64,000 bases of DNA from Sanderia malayensis (GCA_013076295.1 RQOL01000521.1:1-64000), one strand, 5' to 3'. Shown: positions 36,001 through 49,655, counted from the first letter of the stretch. Program-made: numbers and translations. The notes: a model not told the origin generated them from the sequence alone.

Positions 36001-39000
36001 AAGTGGGAAAACAAGAAAAGTGGGAAGTGATCGAAGTAGAAGTCACCAAAAGTGCGAGGTCATCAAAAGTGGGAAGTCATCAAAATTGGTAATCATCAAA
36101 AGTGGGAAGTATAGAAAAGTGGGAAGTCATGAAAAGTGGGAAGTCATCAAATGTGGGAAGTGAAGAAAAAATGGGAAGTTAAGAAGAAGTGGGAAGCGAT
36201 CAAAGTTGAAAATCATCAAAAGTGGGAAGTCATGAAAAGCGGGAAATCATCAAAAGTGGGAATCAAGCAAAAGTGGGAAGTCATTAAAACTGGGCAGTCT
36301 TAAAAGATAGGAAGTAATGAAAAGTGGGAAGTGATCGAAAGTGGAAGTCAGCAAAGTGGGAGGTCATCAAAAGTGGGAAGTCATCAAAATTGGTAATCAT
36401 GAAAGTGGAAAGTCATCAAATGTGGGAGGTGGAGAAAAAATGGGAAGTTAAGAAGAAGTGGGAAGCCATCAAAACTGGGCAGTCATAAGAAGATGAGAAG
36501 TAAAGAAAAAGTGGAAAGTCAAGAAAAAGTAGGAAGTCATTAAAAGTGGGAAGTCGCCGAAAGTGGGAAGTCATCAAAAGTGGGAAATCAAGAAAAAGTG
36601 GGAAGGCTTAAAAGTGGGCAATGAAGAAAAATTGGAAGTCAAGAAAAAGTGGGAATTGGAGAAAACTTTGGAACTTACCAAAGTTTGAAGTCACCTAACA
36701 TGGAAATCCTCAAAAATGGGAGGTCATGAAAAGTGGGAGGTCATCAAAAGTGGGAAACAAAAAAAGGTGGGAAGTCATCAAAAGTGGGAAGTCAAGTGGA
36801 AAGTCACCAAAATGGGATTTTAAAAAGTGGGAAGTCAGCAAAAGTTGGAATTCATTAAAGTGGAAAAACAGAAAAAGTGGGAAGTGATCGAAAGTGGAAG
36901 TCAGCAAAGTGGGTCGTCATCAAAAGTGGGAAGTCATCAAAATTGGTAATCATGAAAGTGGGAAGTCATCAAATGTGGGAAGTGGAGAAAAAATGGGAAG
37001 TTAAGAAGAAGTGGGAAGCCATCAAAACTGGGCAGTCATAGAAGATGAGAAGTAAAGAAAAGTGGAAAGTCATAAAAAAGTGGGGAGTCATTAAAGTGGG
37101 AAGTCGCCGAAAGTGGGAAGTCATCAAAAGTGGGAAATCAAGAAAAAGTGGGAAGTCCTTAAAGTGGGCAATGAAGAAAAAATTGGAAGTCAAGAAAAGT
37201 GGGAAGTGAGGAAAACTTTGGAAGTTACCAAAGTTTGAAGTCACCTAACGTGGACGTCATGAAAAGTGGGAAGTCATGAAAAGTGGGAAGTCATCCAAAA
37301 TGGGAAAACAAGAAAAAGTGGGAAGTCATCTAAAGTGGGAAGTCACCGAAGTTGGAAGTTATCAAAAGTGGGAAGTCATGAAAAGTGGGAAGTCATCAAA
37401 TGTGGGAAGTCAAGTGGGAAGTCACCAAAAATGGGATTTTAAAAAAAAGTGGGAAGTCAGCAAAAGTTGGAATTCATGAAAGTGGGAAAACAAGAAAAAG
37501 TGGGAAGTGATCGAAAGTAGAAGTCACCAAAAGTGCGAGGTCATCAAAAGTGGGAAGTCATCAAAATTGGTAATCATCAAAAGTGGGAAGTATAGAAAAG
37601 TGGGAAGTCATGAAAAGTGGGAAGTCATCAAATGTGGGAAGTGAAGAAAAATGGGAAGTTAAGAAGAAGTGGCAAGCGATCAAAGTTGAAAATCATCAAA
37701 AGTGGGAAGTCATGAAAAGCGGGAAATCATCAAAAGTGGGAAATCAAGCAAAAGTGGGAAGTCATTAAACTGGGCAGTCTTAAAAAGATAGGAAGTAATG
37801 AAAAAGTGGGAAGTGATCGAAAGTGGAAGTCAGCAAAAGTGGGAGGTCATCAAAAGTGGGAAGTCATCAAAATTGGTAATCAAGAAAAGTGGGAAGTCAT
37901 CAAATGTGGGAGGTGGAGAAAAATGGGAAGTTAAGAAGAAGTGGGAAGCCATCAAAACTGGGCAGTCATAAGAAGATGAGAAGTAAAGAAAAAGTGGAAA
38001 GTCAAGAAAAAGTAGGAAGTCATTAAAAGTGGGAAGTCGCCGAAAGTGGGAAGTCATCAAAAGTGGGAAATGAAGAAAAAGTGGGAAGGCTTAAAAGTGG
38101 GCAATGAAGAAAAAATTGGAAGTCAAGAAAAAGTGGGAATTGGAGAAAACTTTGGAACTTACCAAAGTTTGAAGTCACCTAACATGGAAGTCCTCAAAAT
38201 GGGAGGTCATGAAAAGTGGGAGGTCATCAAAAGTGGGAAAACAAAAAAAGGTGGGAAGTCATCAAAGTGGGAAGTCAAGTGGAAAGTCACCAAAATGGGA
38301 TTTTAAAAAAGTGGGAAGTCAGCAAAAGTTGGAATTCATTAAAGTGGAAAAACAAGAAAAAGTGGGAAGTGATCGAAAGTGGAAGTCAGCAAAAGTGGGT
38401 CGTCATCAAAGTGGGAAGTCATCAAAATTGGTAATCATGAAAAGTGGGAAGTCATCAAATGTGGGAAGTGGAGAAAAAATGGGAAGTTAAGAAGAAGTGG
38501 GAAGCCATCAAAACTGGGCAGTCATAAGAAGATGAGAAGTAAAGAAAAAGTGGAAAGTCATAAAAAGTGGGGAGTCATTAAAAGTGGGAAGTCGCCGAAA
38601 GTGGGAAGTCATCAAAAGTGGGAAATCAAGAAAAAGTGGGAAGTCCTTAAAAGTGGGCAATGAAGAAAAATTGGAAGTGAAGAAAAAGTGGGAAGTGAGG
38701 AAAACTTTGGAAGTTACCAAAGTTTGAAGTCACCTAACGTGGACGTCATGAAAAGTGGGAAGTCATGAAAAGTGGGAAGTCATCCAAAATGGGAAAACAA
38801 GAAAAAGTGGGAAGTCATCTAAAGTGGGAAGTCACCAAAAGTTGGAAGTTATCAAAAGTGGGAAGTCATGAAAAGTGGGAAGTCATCAAATGTGGGAAGT
38901 CAAGTGGGAAGTCACCAAAATGGGATTTTAAAAAAAGTGGGAAGTCAGCAAAGTTGGAATTCATGAAAGTGGGAAAACAAGAAAAAGTGGGAAGTCATCT

Positions 39001-42000
39001 AAAGTGGAAGTCACCGAAAGTGGGAAGTTATCAAAAGTGGGAAGTCATCAAAAGTGGGGTGTCATGAAAAGTCGGAAGTCATCAAATGTGGGAAGTCAAG
39101 TGGGAAGTCACCAAAATAGGATTTTAAGAAAAAGAGGGAAGTCATCAAAAGTTGGAATTCCTTAAAGTGGGAAAACAAGAAAAGTGGGAAGTGATCGAAA
39201 GTGGAAGTCACCAAAAGTGCGAGGTCATCAAAAGTGGGAAGTCATCAAAATTGGTAATCATCAAAAGTGGGAAGTCATCAAATATGGGAAGTGGAGAAAA
39301 ATGGGAAGTTAAGAAGAAGTGAGAAGCCATCAAAACTGGGCAGTCATAAGAAGATGAGAAGTAAAGAAAAAGTGGAAAGTCAAGAAAAAGTGGGAAGTCA
39401 TTAAAAGTGGGAAGTCGCCGAAAGTGGGAAGTCATCAAAAGTGGGAAATCAAGAAAAAGTGGGAAGTCCTTAAAAGTGGGCAATGAAGAAAAAATTGGAA
39501 GTCAAGAAAAAGTGGGAATTGGAGAAAACTTTCGAACTTACCAAAGTTTGAAGTCACCTAACATGGAAGTCCTCAAAAATGGGAGGTCATGAAAAGTGGG
39601 AGGTCATCAAAGTGGGAAAACAAAAAAAAGTGGGAAGTCATCAAAAGTGGGAAGTCACCGAAAGTTGGAGGTCATCAAAAGTGGCAAGTCATTAAAATTG
39701 GTAATAATCAAAAATGCAAAATGAAGAAAAAGTGGGAAGTCCTTAAAAGTAGGCAGTGAAGAAAAAATGGGAAGTCAAGACAAGGGGGAAGTGAGGAAAT
39801 CTTTGAAAGTTACCAAAATTTGAAGTCACCTAACGTGGAAGTCATCAAAAGTGGGAAGTCATGAAAAGTGGGAAGTCATCAAAACTGGGAAAACAAGAAA
39901 AGTGGGAAGTCATCTAAAGTGGAAGTCACCGAAAGTGGGAAGTTATCAAAAGTGGGAAGTCATCAAAAGTGGGGTGTCATGAAAGTGGGAAGTCATCAAA
40001 TGTGGGAAGTCAAGTGGGAAGTCACCAAAAATAGGATTTTAAAAAAAGTGGGAAGTCATCAAAAGTTGGAATTCCTTAAAGTGGGAAAACAAGAAAAAGT
40101 GGGAAGTGATCGAAAGTGGAAGTCACCAAAAGTGCGAGGTCATCAAAAGTGGGAAGTCATCAAATTGGTAATCATCAAAGTGGGAAGTCATCAAATATGG
40201 GAAGTGGAGAAAAAATGGGAAGTTAAGAAGAAGTGGGAAGCCATCAAAACTGGGCAGTCATAAGAAGATGAGAAGTAAAGAAAAAGTGGAAAGTCAAGAA
40301 AAAGTGGGAAGTCATTAAAAGTGGGAAGTCGCCGAAAGTGGGAAGTCATCAAAAGTGGAAAATCAAGAAAAAGTGGGAAGTCCTTAAAAGTGGGCAATGA
40401 AGAAAAAATTGGAAGTCAAGAAAAAGTGGGAATTGGAGAAAACTTTCGAACTTACCAAAGTTTGAAGTCACCTAACATGGAAGTCCTCAAAAATGGGAGG
40501 TCATGAAAAGTGGGAGGTCATCAAAAGTGGGAAAACAAAAAAAAGTGGGAAGTCATCAAAAGTGGGAAGTCACCGAAAGTTGGAGGTCATCAAAAGTGGC
40601 AGTCATTAAAATTGGTAATAATCAAAAATGCAAAATGAAGAAAAAGTGGGAAGTCCTTAAAAGTAGGCAGTGAAGAAAAATGGGAAGTCAAGACAAAGGG
40701 GGAAGTGAGGAAATCTTTGAAAGTTACCAAAATTTGAAGTCACCTAACGTGGAAGTCATCAAAAGTGGGAAGTCATGAAAAGTGGGAAGTCATCAAAACT
40801 GGGAAAACAAGAAAAGTGGGAAGTCATCTAAAGTGGAAGTCACCGAAAGTGGGAAGTTATAAAAGTGGGAAGTCATGAAAAGTGGGGGGTCATGAAAAGT
40901 GGGAAGTCATCAAATGTGGGAAGTCAAGTGGGAAGTCACAAAAATAGGATTTTAAGAAAAATGGGAAGTCATCAAAAGTTGGAATTCTTTAAAGTGGGAA
41001 AACAAGAAAAAGTGGGAAGTGATCGAAAGTGGAAGTCACCAAAAGTGCGAGGTCATCAAAAGTGGGAAGTCATCAAATTGGTAATCATCAAAAGTGGGAA
41101 GTAAAGAAAAAGTGGGAAGTCATGAAAAGTGGGAAGTCATCAAATGTGGGAAGTGAAGAAAAAATGGGAAGTTAAGAAGAAGTGGGAAGCGATGAAAAGT
41201 TGAAAATCATCAAAAGTGGGAAGTCATGAAAAGCGGGAAATCATCAAAAGAGGGAAATCAAGCAAAAGTGGGAAGTCATTAAAACTGGGCAGTCTTAAAA
41301 AGATGGGAAGTAATGAAAAAGTGGGAAAACAAGAAAAAGTGGGAAGTCATCTAAAGTGGAAGTCACCGAAAGTGGGAAGTTATCAAAGTGGGAAGTCATC
41401 AAAAGTGGGGTGTCATGAAAAGTGGGAAGTCATCAAATGTGGGAAGTCAAGTGGGAAGTCACCAAAAATAGGATTTTAAGAAAAAGAGGGAAGTCATCAA
41501 AAGTTGGAATTCCTTAAAGTGGGAAAACAAGAAAAAGTGGGAAGTGATCGAAAGTGGAAGTCACCAAAAGTGCGAGGTCATCAAAAGTGGGAAGTCATCA
41601 AAATTGGTAATCATCAAAAGTGGGAAGTCATCAAATATGGGAAGTGGAGAAAAAATGGGAAGTTAAGAAGAAGTGAGAAGCCATCAAAACTGGGCAGTCA
41701 TAAGAAGATGAGAAGTAAAGAAAAAGTGGAAAGTCAAGAAAAAGTGGGAAGTCATTAAAAGTGGGAAGTCGCCGAAAGTGGGAAGTCATCAAAAGTGGGA
41801 AATCAAGAAAAAGTGGGAAGTCCTTAAAAGTGGGCAATGAAGAAAAATTGGAAGTCAAGAAAAAGTGGGAATTGGAGAAAACTTTCGAACTTACCAAAGT
41901 TTGAAGTCACCTAACATGGAAGTCCTCAAAAATGGGAGGTCATGAAAAGTGGGAGGTCATCAAAAGTGGGAAAACAAAAAAAGTGGGAAGTCATCAAAAG

Positions 42001-45000
42001 TGGGAAGTCACCGAAAGTTGGAGGTCATCAAAAGTGGCAAGTCATTAAAATTGGTAATAATCAAAAATGCAAAATGAAGAAAAAGTTGGAAGTCCTTAAA
42101 AGTAGGCAGTGAAGAAAAAATGGGAAGTCAAGACAAAGGGGGAAGTGAGGAAATCTTTGAAAGTTACCAAAATTTGAAGTCACCTAACGTGGAAGTCATC
42201 AAAAGTGGGAAGTCATGAAAAGTGGGAAGTCATCAAAACTGGGAAACAAGAAAAAGTGGGAAGTCATCTAAAGTGGAAGTCACCGAAAGTGGGAAGTTAT
42301 CAAAAGTGGGAAGTCATCAAAAGTGGGGTGTCATGAAAAGTGGGAAGTCATCAAATGTGGGAAGTCAAGTGGGAAGTCACCAAAAATAGGATTTTAAGAA
42401 AAGTGGGAAGTCATCAAAAGTTGGAATTCCTTAAAGTGGGAAAACAAGAAAAAGTGGGAAGTGATCGAAAGTGGAAGTCACCAAAAGTGCGAGGTCATCA
42501 AAAGTGGGAAGTCATCAAAATTGGTAATCATCAAAAGTGGGAAGTCATCAAATATGGGAAGTGGAGAAAAAATGGGAAGTTAAGAAGAAGTGGGAAGCCA
42601 TCAAAACTGGGCAGTCATAAGAAGATGAGAAGTAAAGAAAAAGTGGAAAGTCAAGAAAAAGTGGGAAGTCATTAAAAGTGGGAAGTCGCCGAAAGTGGGA
42701 AGTCATCAAAAGTGGGAAATCAAGAAAAAGTGGGAAGTCCTTAAAAGTGGGCAATGAAGAAAAAATTGGAAGTCAAGAAAAAGTGGGAATTGGAGAAAAC
42801 TTTCGAACTTACCAAAGTTTGAAGTCACCTAACATGGAAGTCCTCAAAAATGGGAGGTCATGAAAAGTGGGAGGTCATCAAAAGTGGGAAAACAAAAAAA
42901 AGTGGGAAGTCATCAAAAGTGGGAAGTCACCGAAAGTTGGAGGTCATCAAAAGTGGCAAGTCATTAAAATTGGTAATAATCAAAAATGCAAAATGAAGAA
43001 AAAGTGGGAAGTCCTTAAAAGTAGGCAGTGAAGAAAAAATGGGAAGTCAGACAAAGGGGGAAGTGAGGAAATCTTTGAAAGTTACCAAAATTTGAAGTCA
43101 CCTAACGTGGAAGTCATCAAAAGTGGGAAGTCATGAAAAGTGGGAAGTCATCAAAACTGGGAAAACAAGAAAAAGTGGGAAGTCATCTAAAGTGGAAGTC
43201 ACCGAAAGTGGGAAGTTATCAAAAGTGGGAAGTCATGAAAAGTGGGGGGTCATGAAAAGTGGGAAGTCATCAAATGTGGGAAGTCAAGTGGGAAGTCACA
43301 AAAATAGGATTTTAAGAAAAATGGGAAGTCATCAAAAGTTGGAATTCTTTAAAGTGGGAAAACAAGAAAAAGTGGGAAGTGATCGAAAGTGGAAGTCACC
43401 AAAAGTGCGAGGTCATCAAAAGTGGGAAGTCATCAAAATTGGTAATCATCAAAAGTGGGAAGTAAAGAAAAAGTGGGAAGTCATGAAAAGTGGGAAGTCA
43501 TCAAATGTGGGAAGTGAAGAAAAAATGGGAAGTTAAGAAGAAGTGGGAAGCGATGAAAAGTTGAAAATCATCAAAAGTGGGAAGTCATGAAAAACGGGAA
43601 ATCATCAAAAGAGGGAAATCAAGCAAAAGTGGGAAGTCATTAAAACTGGGCAGTCTTAAAAAGATGGGAAGTAATGAAAAAGTTGGAAGTCAAGAAAAAG
43701 TGGGAAGTCATTAAAAGTGGGAGGTCATCAAAAGTGGGAAGTCATCAAAATTGGTAATCATGAAAAGTGGGAAGTCATCAAATGTGGGAAGTGGGGAAAA
43801 AATGGGAAGTTAAGAAGAAGTGGGAAGCCATCAAAACTGGGCAGTCATAAGAAGATGAGAAGTAAAGAAAAAGTGGAAAGTCAAGAAAAGTGGGAAGTCA
43901 TTAAAAGTGGGAAGTCGCCGAAAGTGGGAAGTCATCAAAAGTGGGAAATCAAGAAAAGTGGAAGTCCTTAAAAGTGGGCAATGAAGAAAAATTGGAAGTC
44001 AAGAAAAAGTGGGAAGTGAGGAAAACTTTGGAAGTTACCAAAGTTTGAAGTCACCTAACGTGGACGTCATGAAAAGTGGGAAGTCATGAAAAGTGGGAAG
44101 TCATCAAAAGTGGGAAGTCATGAAAAGTGGGAAGTCATCAAAACTGGGAAACAAGAAAAAGTGGGAAGTCATCTAAAGTGGAAGTCACCGAAAGTGGGAA
44201 GTTATCAAAAGTGGGAAGTCATCAAAAGTTGGGGGTCTTGAAAAGTGGGAAGTCATCAAATGTGGGAAGTCAAGTGGGAAGTCACCAAAAATAGGATTTT
44301 AAGAAAAGTGGGAAGTCATCAAAAGTTGGAATTCTTTAAAGTGGGAAAACAAGAAAAAGTGGGAAGTGATCGAAAGTAGAAGTCACCAAAAGTGCGAGGT
44401 CATCAAAAGTGGGAAGTCATCAAAATTGGTAATCATCAAAAGTGGGAAGTATAGAAAAAGTGGAAGTCATGAAAAGTGGGAAGTCATCAAATGTGGGAAG
44501 TGAAGAAAAAATGGGAAGTTAAGAAGAAGTGGGAAGCGATCAAAAGTTGAAAATCATCAAAAGTGGGAAGTCATGAAAAGCGGGAAATCATCAAAAGTGG
44601 GAAATCAAGCAAAAGTGGGAAGTCATTAAAACTGGGCAGTCTTAAAAAGATAGGAAGTAATGAAAAAGTGGGAAGTGATCGAAAGTGGAAGTCAGCAAAA
44701 GTGGGAGGTCATCAAAAGTGGGAAGTCATCAAAATTGGTAATCATGAAAAGTGGGAAGTCATCAAATGTGGAGGTGGAGAAAGAATGGGAAGTTAAGAAG
44801 AAGTGGGAAGCCATCAAAACTGGGCAGTCATAAGAAGATGAGAAGTAAAGAAAAAGTGGAAAGTCAAGAAAAAGTAGGAAGTCATTAAAGTGGGAAGTCG
44901 CCGAAAGTGGGAAGTCATCAAAAGTGGGAAATCAAGAAAAAGTGGGAAGGCCTTAAAGTGGGCAATGAAGAAAAATTGGAAGTCAAGAAAAAGTGGGAAT

Positions 45001-48000
45001 TGGAGAAAACTGTGGAACTTACCAAAGTTTGAAGTCACCTAACATGGAAGTCCTCAAAAATGGGAGGTCATGAAAAGTGGAGAGGTCATCAAAGTGGGAA
45101 AACAAAAAAGGGGAAGTCATCAAAGTGGAAGTCAAGTGGAAAGTCACCAAAAATGGGATTTTAAAAAAAAGTGGGAAGTCAGCAAAAGTTGGAATTCATT
45201 AAAGTGGAAAAACAAGAAAAAGTGGGAAGTGATCGAAAGTGGAAGTCAGCAAAAGTGGGTCGTCATCAAAAGTGGGAAGTCATCAAAATTGGTAATCATG
45301 AAAAGTGGGAAGTCATCAAATGTGGGAAGTGGAGAAAAAATGGGAAGTTAAGAAGAAGTGGGAAGCCATCAAAACTGGGCAGTCATAAGAAGATGAGAAG
45401 TAAAGAAAAAGTGGAAAGTCAAGAAAAAGTGGAAGTCATTAAAAGTGGGAAGTCGCCGAAAGTGGGAAGTCATCAAAAGTGGGAATCAAGAAAAGTGGGA
45501 AGTCCTTAAAAGTGGGCAATGAAGAAAAATTGGAAGTCAAGAAAAAGTGGGAAGTGAGGAAAACTTTGGAAGTTACCAAAGTTTGAAGTCACCTAACGTG
45601 GACGTCATGAAAAGTGGAAGTCATGAAAAGTGGGAAGTCATCCAAAATGGGAAAACAAGAAAAAGTGGGAAGTCATCTAAAGTGGGAAGTCACCGAAAGT
45701 TGGAAGTTATCAAAAGTGGGAAGTCATGAAAAGTGGGAAGTCATCAAATGTGGGAAGTCAAGTGGGAAGTCACCAAAAATGGGATTTTAAAAAAAGTGGG
45801 AAGTCAGCAAAAGTTGGAATTCATGAAAGTGGGAAAACAAGAAAAGTGGGAAGTCATCTAAAAGTGGAAGTCACCGAAAGTGGGAAGTTATCAAAAGTGG
45901 GAAGTCATCAAAAGTGGGGGTGTCATGAAAAGTGGGAAGTCATCAAATGTGGGAAGTCAAGTGGGAAGTCACCAAAAATAGGATTTTAAGAAAAGTGGGA
46001 AGTCATCAAAAGTTGGAATTCCTTAAGTGGGAAACAAGAAAAAGTGGGAAGTGATCGAAAGTGGAAGTCACAAAAGTGCGAGGTCTCAAAAGTGGGAAGT
46101 CATCAAATTGTAATCATCAAAAGTGGAAGTCATCAATATGGGAAGTGGAGAAAAAATGGGAAGTTAAGAAGAAGTGGGAAGCCATCAAAACTGGGCAGTC
46201 ATAAGAAGATGAGAAGTAAAGAAAAAGTGGAAAGTCAAGAAAAGGTGGGAAGTCATTAAAAGTGGGAAGTCGCCGAAAGTGGGAAGTCATCAAAAGTGGG
46301 AAATCAAGAAAAGTGGGAAGTCCTTAAAAGTGGGCAATGAAGAAAAAATTGGAAGTCAAGAAAAAGTGGGAATTGGAGAAAACTTTCGAACTTACCAAAG
46401 TTTGAAGTCACCTAACATGGAAGTCCTCAAAAATGGGAGGTCATGAAAAGTGGGAGGTCATCAAAAGTGGGAAAACAAAAAAAAGTGGGAAGTCATCAAA
46501 AGTGGGAAGTCACCGAAAGTTGGAGGTCATCAAAAGTGGCAAGTCATTAAAATTGGTAATAATCAAAAATGCAAAATGAAGAAAAAGTGGGAAGTCCTTA
46601 AAAGTAGGCAGTGAAGAAAAAATGGGAAGTCAAGACAAAGGGGGAAGTGAGGAAATCTTTGAAAGTTACCAAAATTTGAAGTCACCTAACGTGGAAGTCA
46701 TCAAAAGTGGGAAGTCATGAAAAGTGGGAAGTCATCAAAACTGGGAAAACAAGAAAAAGTGGGAAGTCATCTAAAGTGGAAGTCACCGAAAGTGGGAAGT
46801 TATCAAAAGTGGGAAGTCATGAAAAGTGGGGGGTCATGAAAAGTGGGAAGTCATCAAATGTGGGAAGTCAAGTGGGAAGTCACAAAAATAGGATTTTAAG
46901 AAAAAATGGGAAGTCATCAAAAGTTGGAATTCTTTAAAGTGGGAAAACAAGAAAAAGTGGGAAGTGATCGAAAGTGGAAGTCACCAAAAGTGCGAGGTCA
47001 TCAAAAGTGGGAAGTCATCAAAATTGGTAATCATCAAAAGTGGGAAGTAAAGAAAAAGTGGGAAGTCATGAAAAGTGGGAAGTCATCAAATGTGGGAAGT
47101 GAAGAAAAAATGGGAAGTTAAGAAGAAGTGGGAAGCGATGAAAAGTTGAAAATCATCAAAAGTGGGAAGTCATGAAAAGCGGGAAATCATCAAAAGAGGG
47201 AAATCAAGCAAAAGTGGGAAGTCATTAAAACTGGGCAGTCTCAAAAAGATGGGAAGTAATGAAAAAGTGGGAAGTCAAGAAAAAGTGGGAAGTCATTAAA
47301 AGTGGGAAGTCGCCGAAAGTGGGAAGTCATCAAAAGTGGGAAATCAAGAAAAAGTGGGAAGTCCTTAAAAGTGGGCAATGAAGAAAAAATTGGAAGTCAA
47401 GAAAAAGTGGGAAGTGAGGAAAACTTTGGAAGTTACCAAAGTTTGAAGTCACCTAACGTGGACGTCATGAAAAGTGGGAAGTCATGAAAAGTGGGAAGTC
47501 ATCCAAAATGGGAAAACAAGAAAAGTGGGAAGTCATCTAAAGTGGGAAGTCACCGAAAGTTGGAAGTTATCAAAAGTGGGAAGTCATGAAAAGTGGGAAG
47601 TCATCAAATGTGGGAAGTGGAGAAAAAATGGGAAGTTAAGAAGAAATGGGAAGCCATCAAAACTGGGCAGTCATAAAAAGATGAGAAGTAAAGAAAAAGT
47701 GGAAAGTCAAGAAAAAGTGGGAAGTCATTAAAAGTGGGAAGTTGCCGAAAGTGGAAGTCATCAAAAGTGGGAAATCAAGAAAAAGTGGGAAGTCCTTAAA
47801 AGTGGGCAATGAAGAAAAAAATTTGAAGTCAAGAAAAAGTGGGAAGTGAGGAAAACTTTGGAAGTTACCGAAGTTTGAAGTCACCTAACGTGGACGTCAT
47901 GAAAAGTGGGAAGTCATGAAATGTGGGAAGTCATCCAAAATGAGAAAACAAGAAAAAGTGGGAAGTCATCTAAAGTGGGAAGTCACCGAAAGTTGGAGGT

Positions 48001-48602
48001 CATCAAAAGTGGCAAGTCATTAAAATTGGTAATAATCAAAAATGCAAAATGAAGAAAAAGTGGGAAGTCTTTAAAAGTAGGCAGTGAAGAAAAATGGGAA
48101 GTCAAGAAAAAGGGGGAAGTGAGGAAATCTTTGGAAGTTACCAAAGTTTGAAGTCACCTAACGTGGAATTCATCAAAAGTGGGAAGTCAGGAAAAGTGGG
48201 AAGTCAAAAACTGGGAAAATAAGAAAAAGTGGGAAGTCATCTAAAGTGGAAGTCACCGAAAGTGGGAAGTTATCAAAAGTGGGAAGTCATCAAAAGTGGG
48301 GGTCATGAAAAGTGGGAAGTCATCAAATGTGGGAAGTCACCAAAAATAGGATTTTAAGAAAAAGTGGGAAGTCATCAAAAGTTGGAATTCTTTAAAGTGG
48401 GAAAACAAGAAAAAGTGGAAGTGATCGAAAGTGGAAGTCACCAAAAGTGCGAGGTCATCAAAAGTGGGAAGTCATCAAAATTGGTAATCATCGAAAGTCG
48501 GAAGTCATCAAATGTGGGAAGTGGAGAAAAAATGGGAAGTTAAGAAGAAGTGGGAAGCCATCAAAACTGGGCAGTCATAAGAAGATGAGAAGTAAAGAAA
48601 AA
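33000..48602 (+). repeat. Left arm of a large inverted repeat
   Basis: This interval matches the reverse complement of 49933 to about 62450. Mirrored pairs have nearly constant coordinate sums: about 98537-98553 for 42.7-48.6 against 49.9-55.9 kb; about 95282-95288 for 37.5-39.6 against 55.7-57.8 kb; about 93819-93854 for 34.6-36.1 against 57.7-59.3 kb; about 95611 for 33.8-34.5 against 61.05-61.8 kb. Shared rare variants are listed in the findings. The arm carries two extra HOR lengths (about 3271 and 1470 bp) and lacks one 1752-bp unit relative to the other arm. Much of 33-46 kb is rich in one-base deletions. Confidence 0.82.
39593..42863 (+). repeat. Extra 3271-bp HOR segment in the left arm
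   Basis: Landmarks at 39407-39592 recur at 42678-42863 (offset 3271), including the TTTCGAACTTACC variant. The right arm has a single equivalent (55690-55875). Its inner neighbours (52.3-55.6 kb) match sequence left of 42.7 kb only through 42.9-46.2 kb, while its outer neighbour GTGAGAAGCC (about 55955) matches 39320 or 41672 rather than 42593. So this segment is a tandem gain on the left or a loss on the right. It contains further TTTCGAAC copies near 40446 and 41882. Confidence 0.72.
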
Positions 48603-49655
48603 CTGGAAAGTCAAGAAAAAGTGGGAAGTCATTAAAAGTGGGAAGTCGCCGAAAGTGGGAAGTCATCAAAAGTGTGAAATCAAGAAAAAGTGGGAAGTCC
48701 TTAAAAGTGGGCAATGAAGATAAAAATTGGAAGTCAAGATAAAGTGGGAATTGGAGAAAACTTTGGAACTTACCAAAGTTTGAAGTCACCTAACATGGAA
48801 GTCCTCAAAAATGGGAGGTCATCAAAAGTGGGAGGTCATCAAAAGTGGGAAAACAAAAAAAAGTGGGAAGTCATCAAAAGTGGGAAGTCACCGAAAGTTG
48901 GAGGTCATCAAAGTGGCAAGTCATTAAAATTGGTAATAATCAAAAATGCAAAATGAAGAAAAAGTGGGAAGTCTTTAAAAGTAGGCAGTGAAGAAAAAAT
49001 GGGAAGTCAAGACAAAGGGGAAGTGAGGAAATCTTTGAAAGTTACCCAAGTTTGAAGTCACCTAACTTGGAAGTCATCAAAAGTGGGAAGTCATGAAAAG
49101 TGGGAAGTCATCAAAACTGGGAAAACAAGAAAAAGTGGGAAGTCATCTAACGTGGAAGTCACCGAAAGTGGGAAGTTATCAAAAGTGGGAAGTCATCAAA
49201 AGTGGGGGGTCATGAAAAGTGGGAAGTCATCAAATGTGGGAAGTCAAGTGGGAAGTCACCAAAAATAGGATTTTAAGAAAAAGTGGGAAGTCATCAAAAG
49301 TTGGATATCTTTAAAGTGGGAAAAAAAGAGAAAGTGGGAAGTGATCGAAAGTGGAAGTCACCAAAAGTGCGAGGTCATCAAAAGTGGGAAGTCATCAAAA
49401 TTGGTAATCATCAAAAGTGGGAAGTAAAGAAAAAGTGGGAAGTCATGAAAAGTGGGAAGTCATCAAATGTGGGAAGTGAAGAAAAAATGGGAAGTTAAGA
49501 AGAAGTGGGAAGCGATCAAAAGTTGAAAATCATCAAAAGTGGGAAGTCATGAAAAGCGGGAAATCATCAAAAGTGGGAAATCAAGCAAAAGTGGGAAGTC
49601 ATTAAAACTGGGCAGTCTTAAAAAGATAGGAAGTAATGAAAAAGTGGGAAGTGAT
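47480..49655 (+). repeat. Dispersed 2.2-kb HOR block, copy 3
   Basis: Counterpart of about 7226-9405 at an offset of 40251-40253 bp. It carries AAGTGTGAAATC (near 48670), AATGAAGATAAAAATTGG (near 48713) and TAACTTGGAAG (near 49064). CATCAAAAGTCGG is changed to CATCGAAAGTCGG near 48490. Private variants include GTTGCCG near 47742, GTTACCGAAG near 47865, GGGAAAATAAG near 48215 and GTTACCCAAG near 49041. The block ends where a GTCACCAAAAG monomer replaces GTCAGCAAAAG near 49665. Confidence 0.78.
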
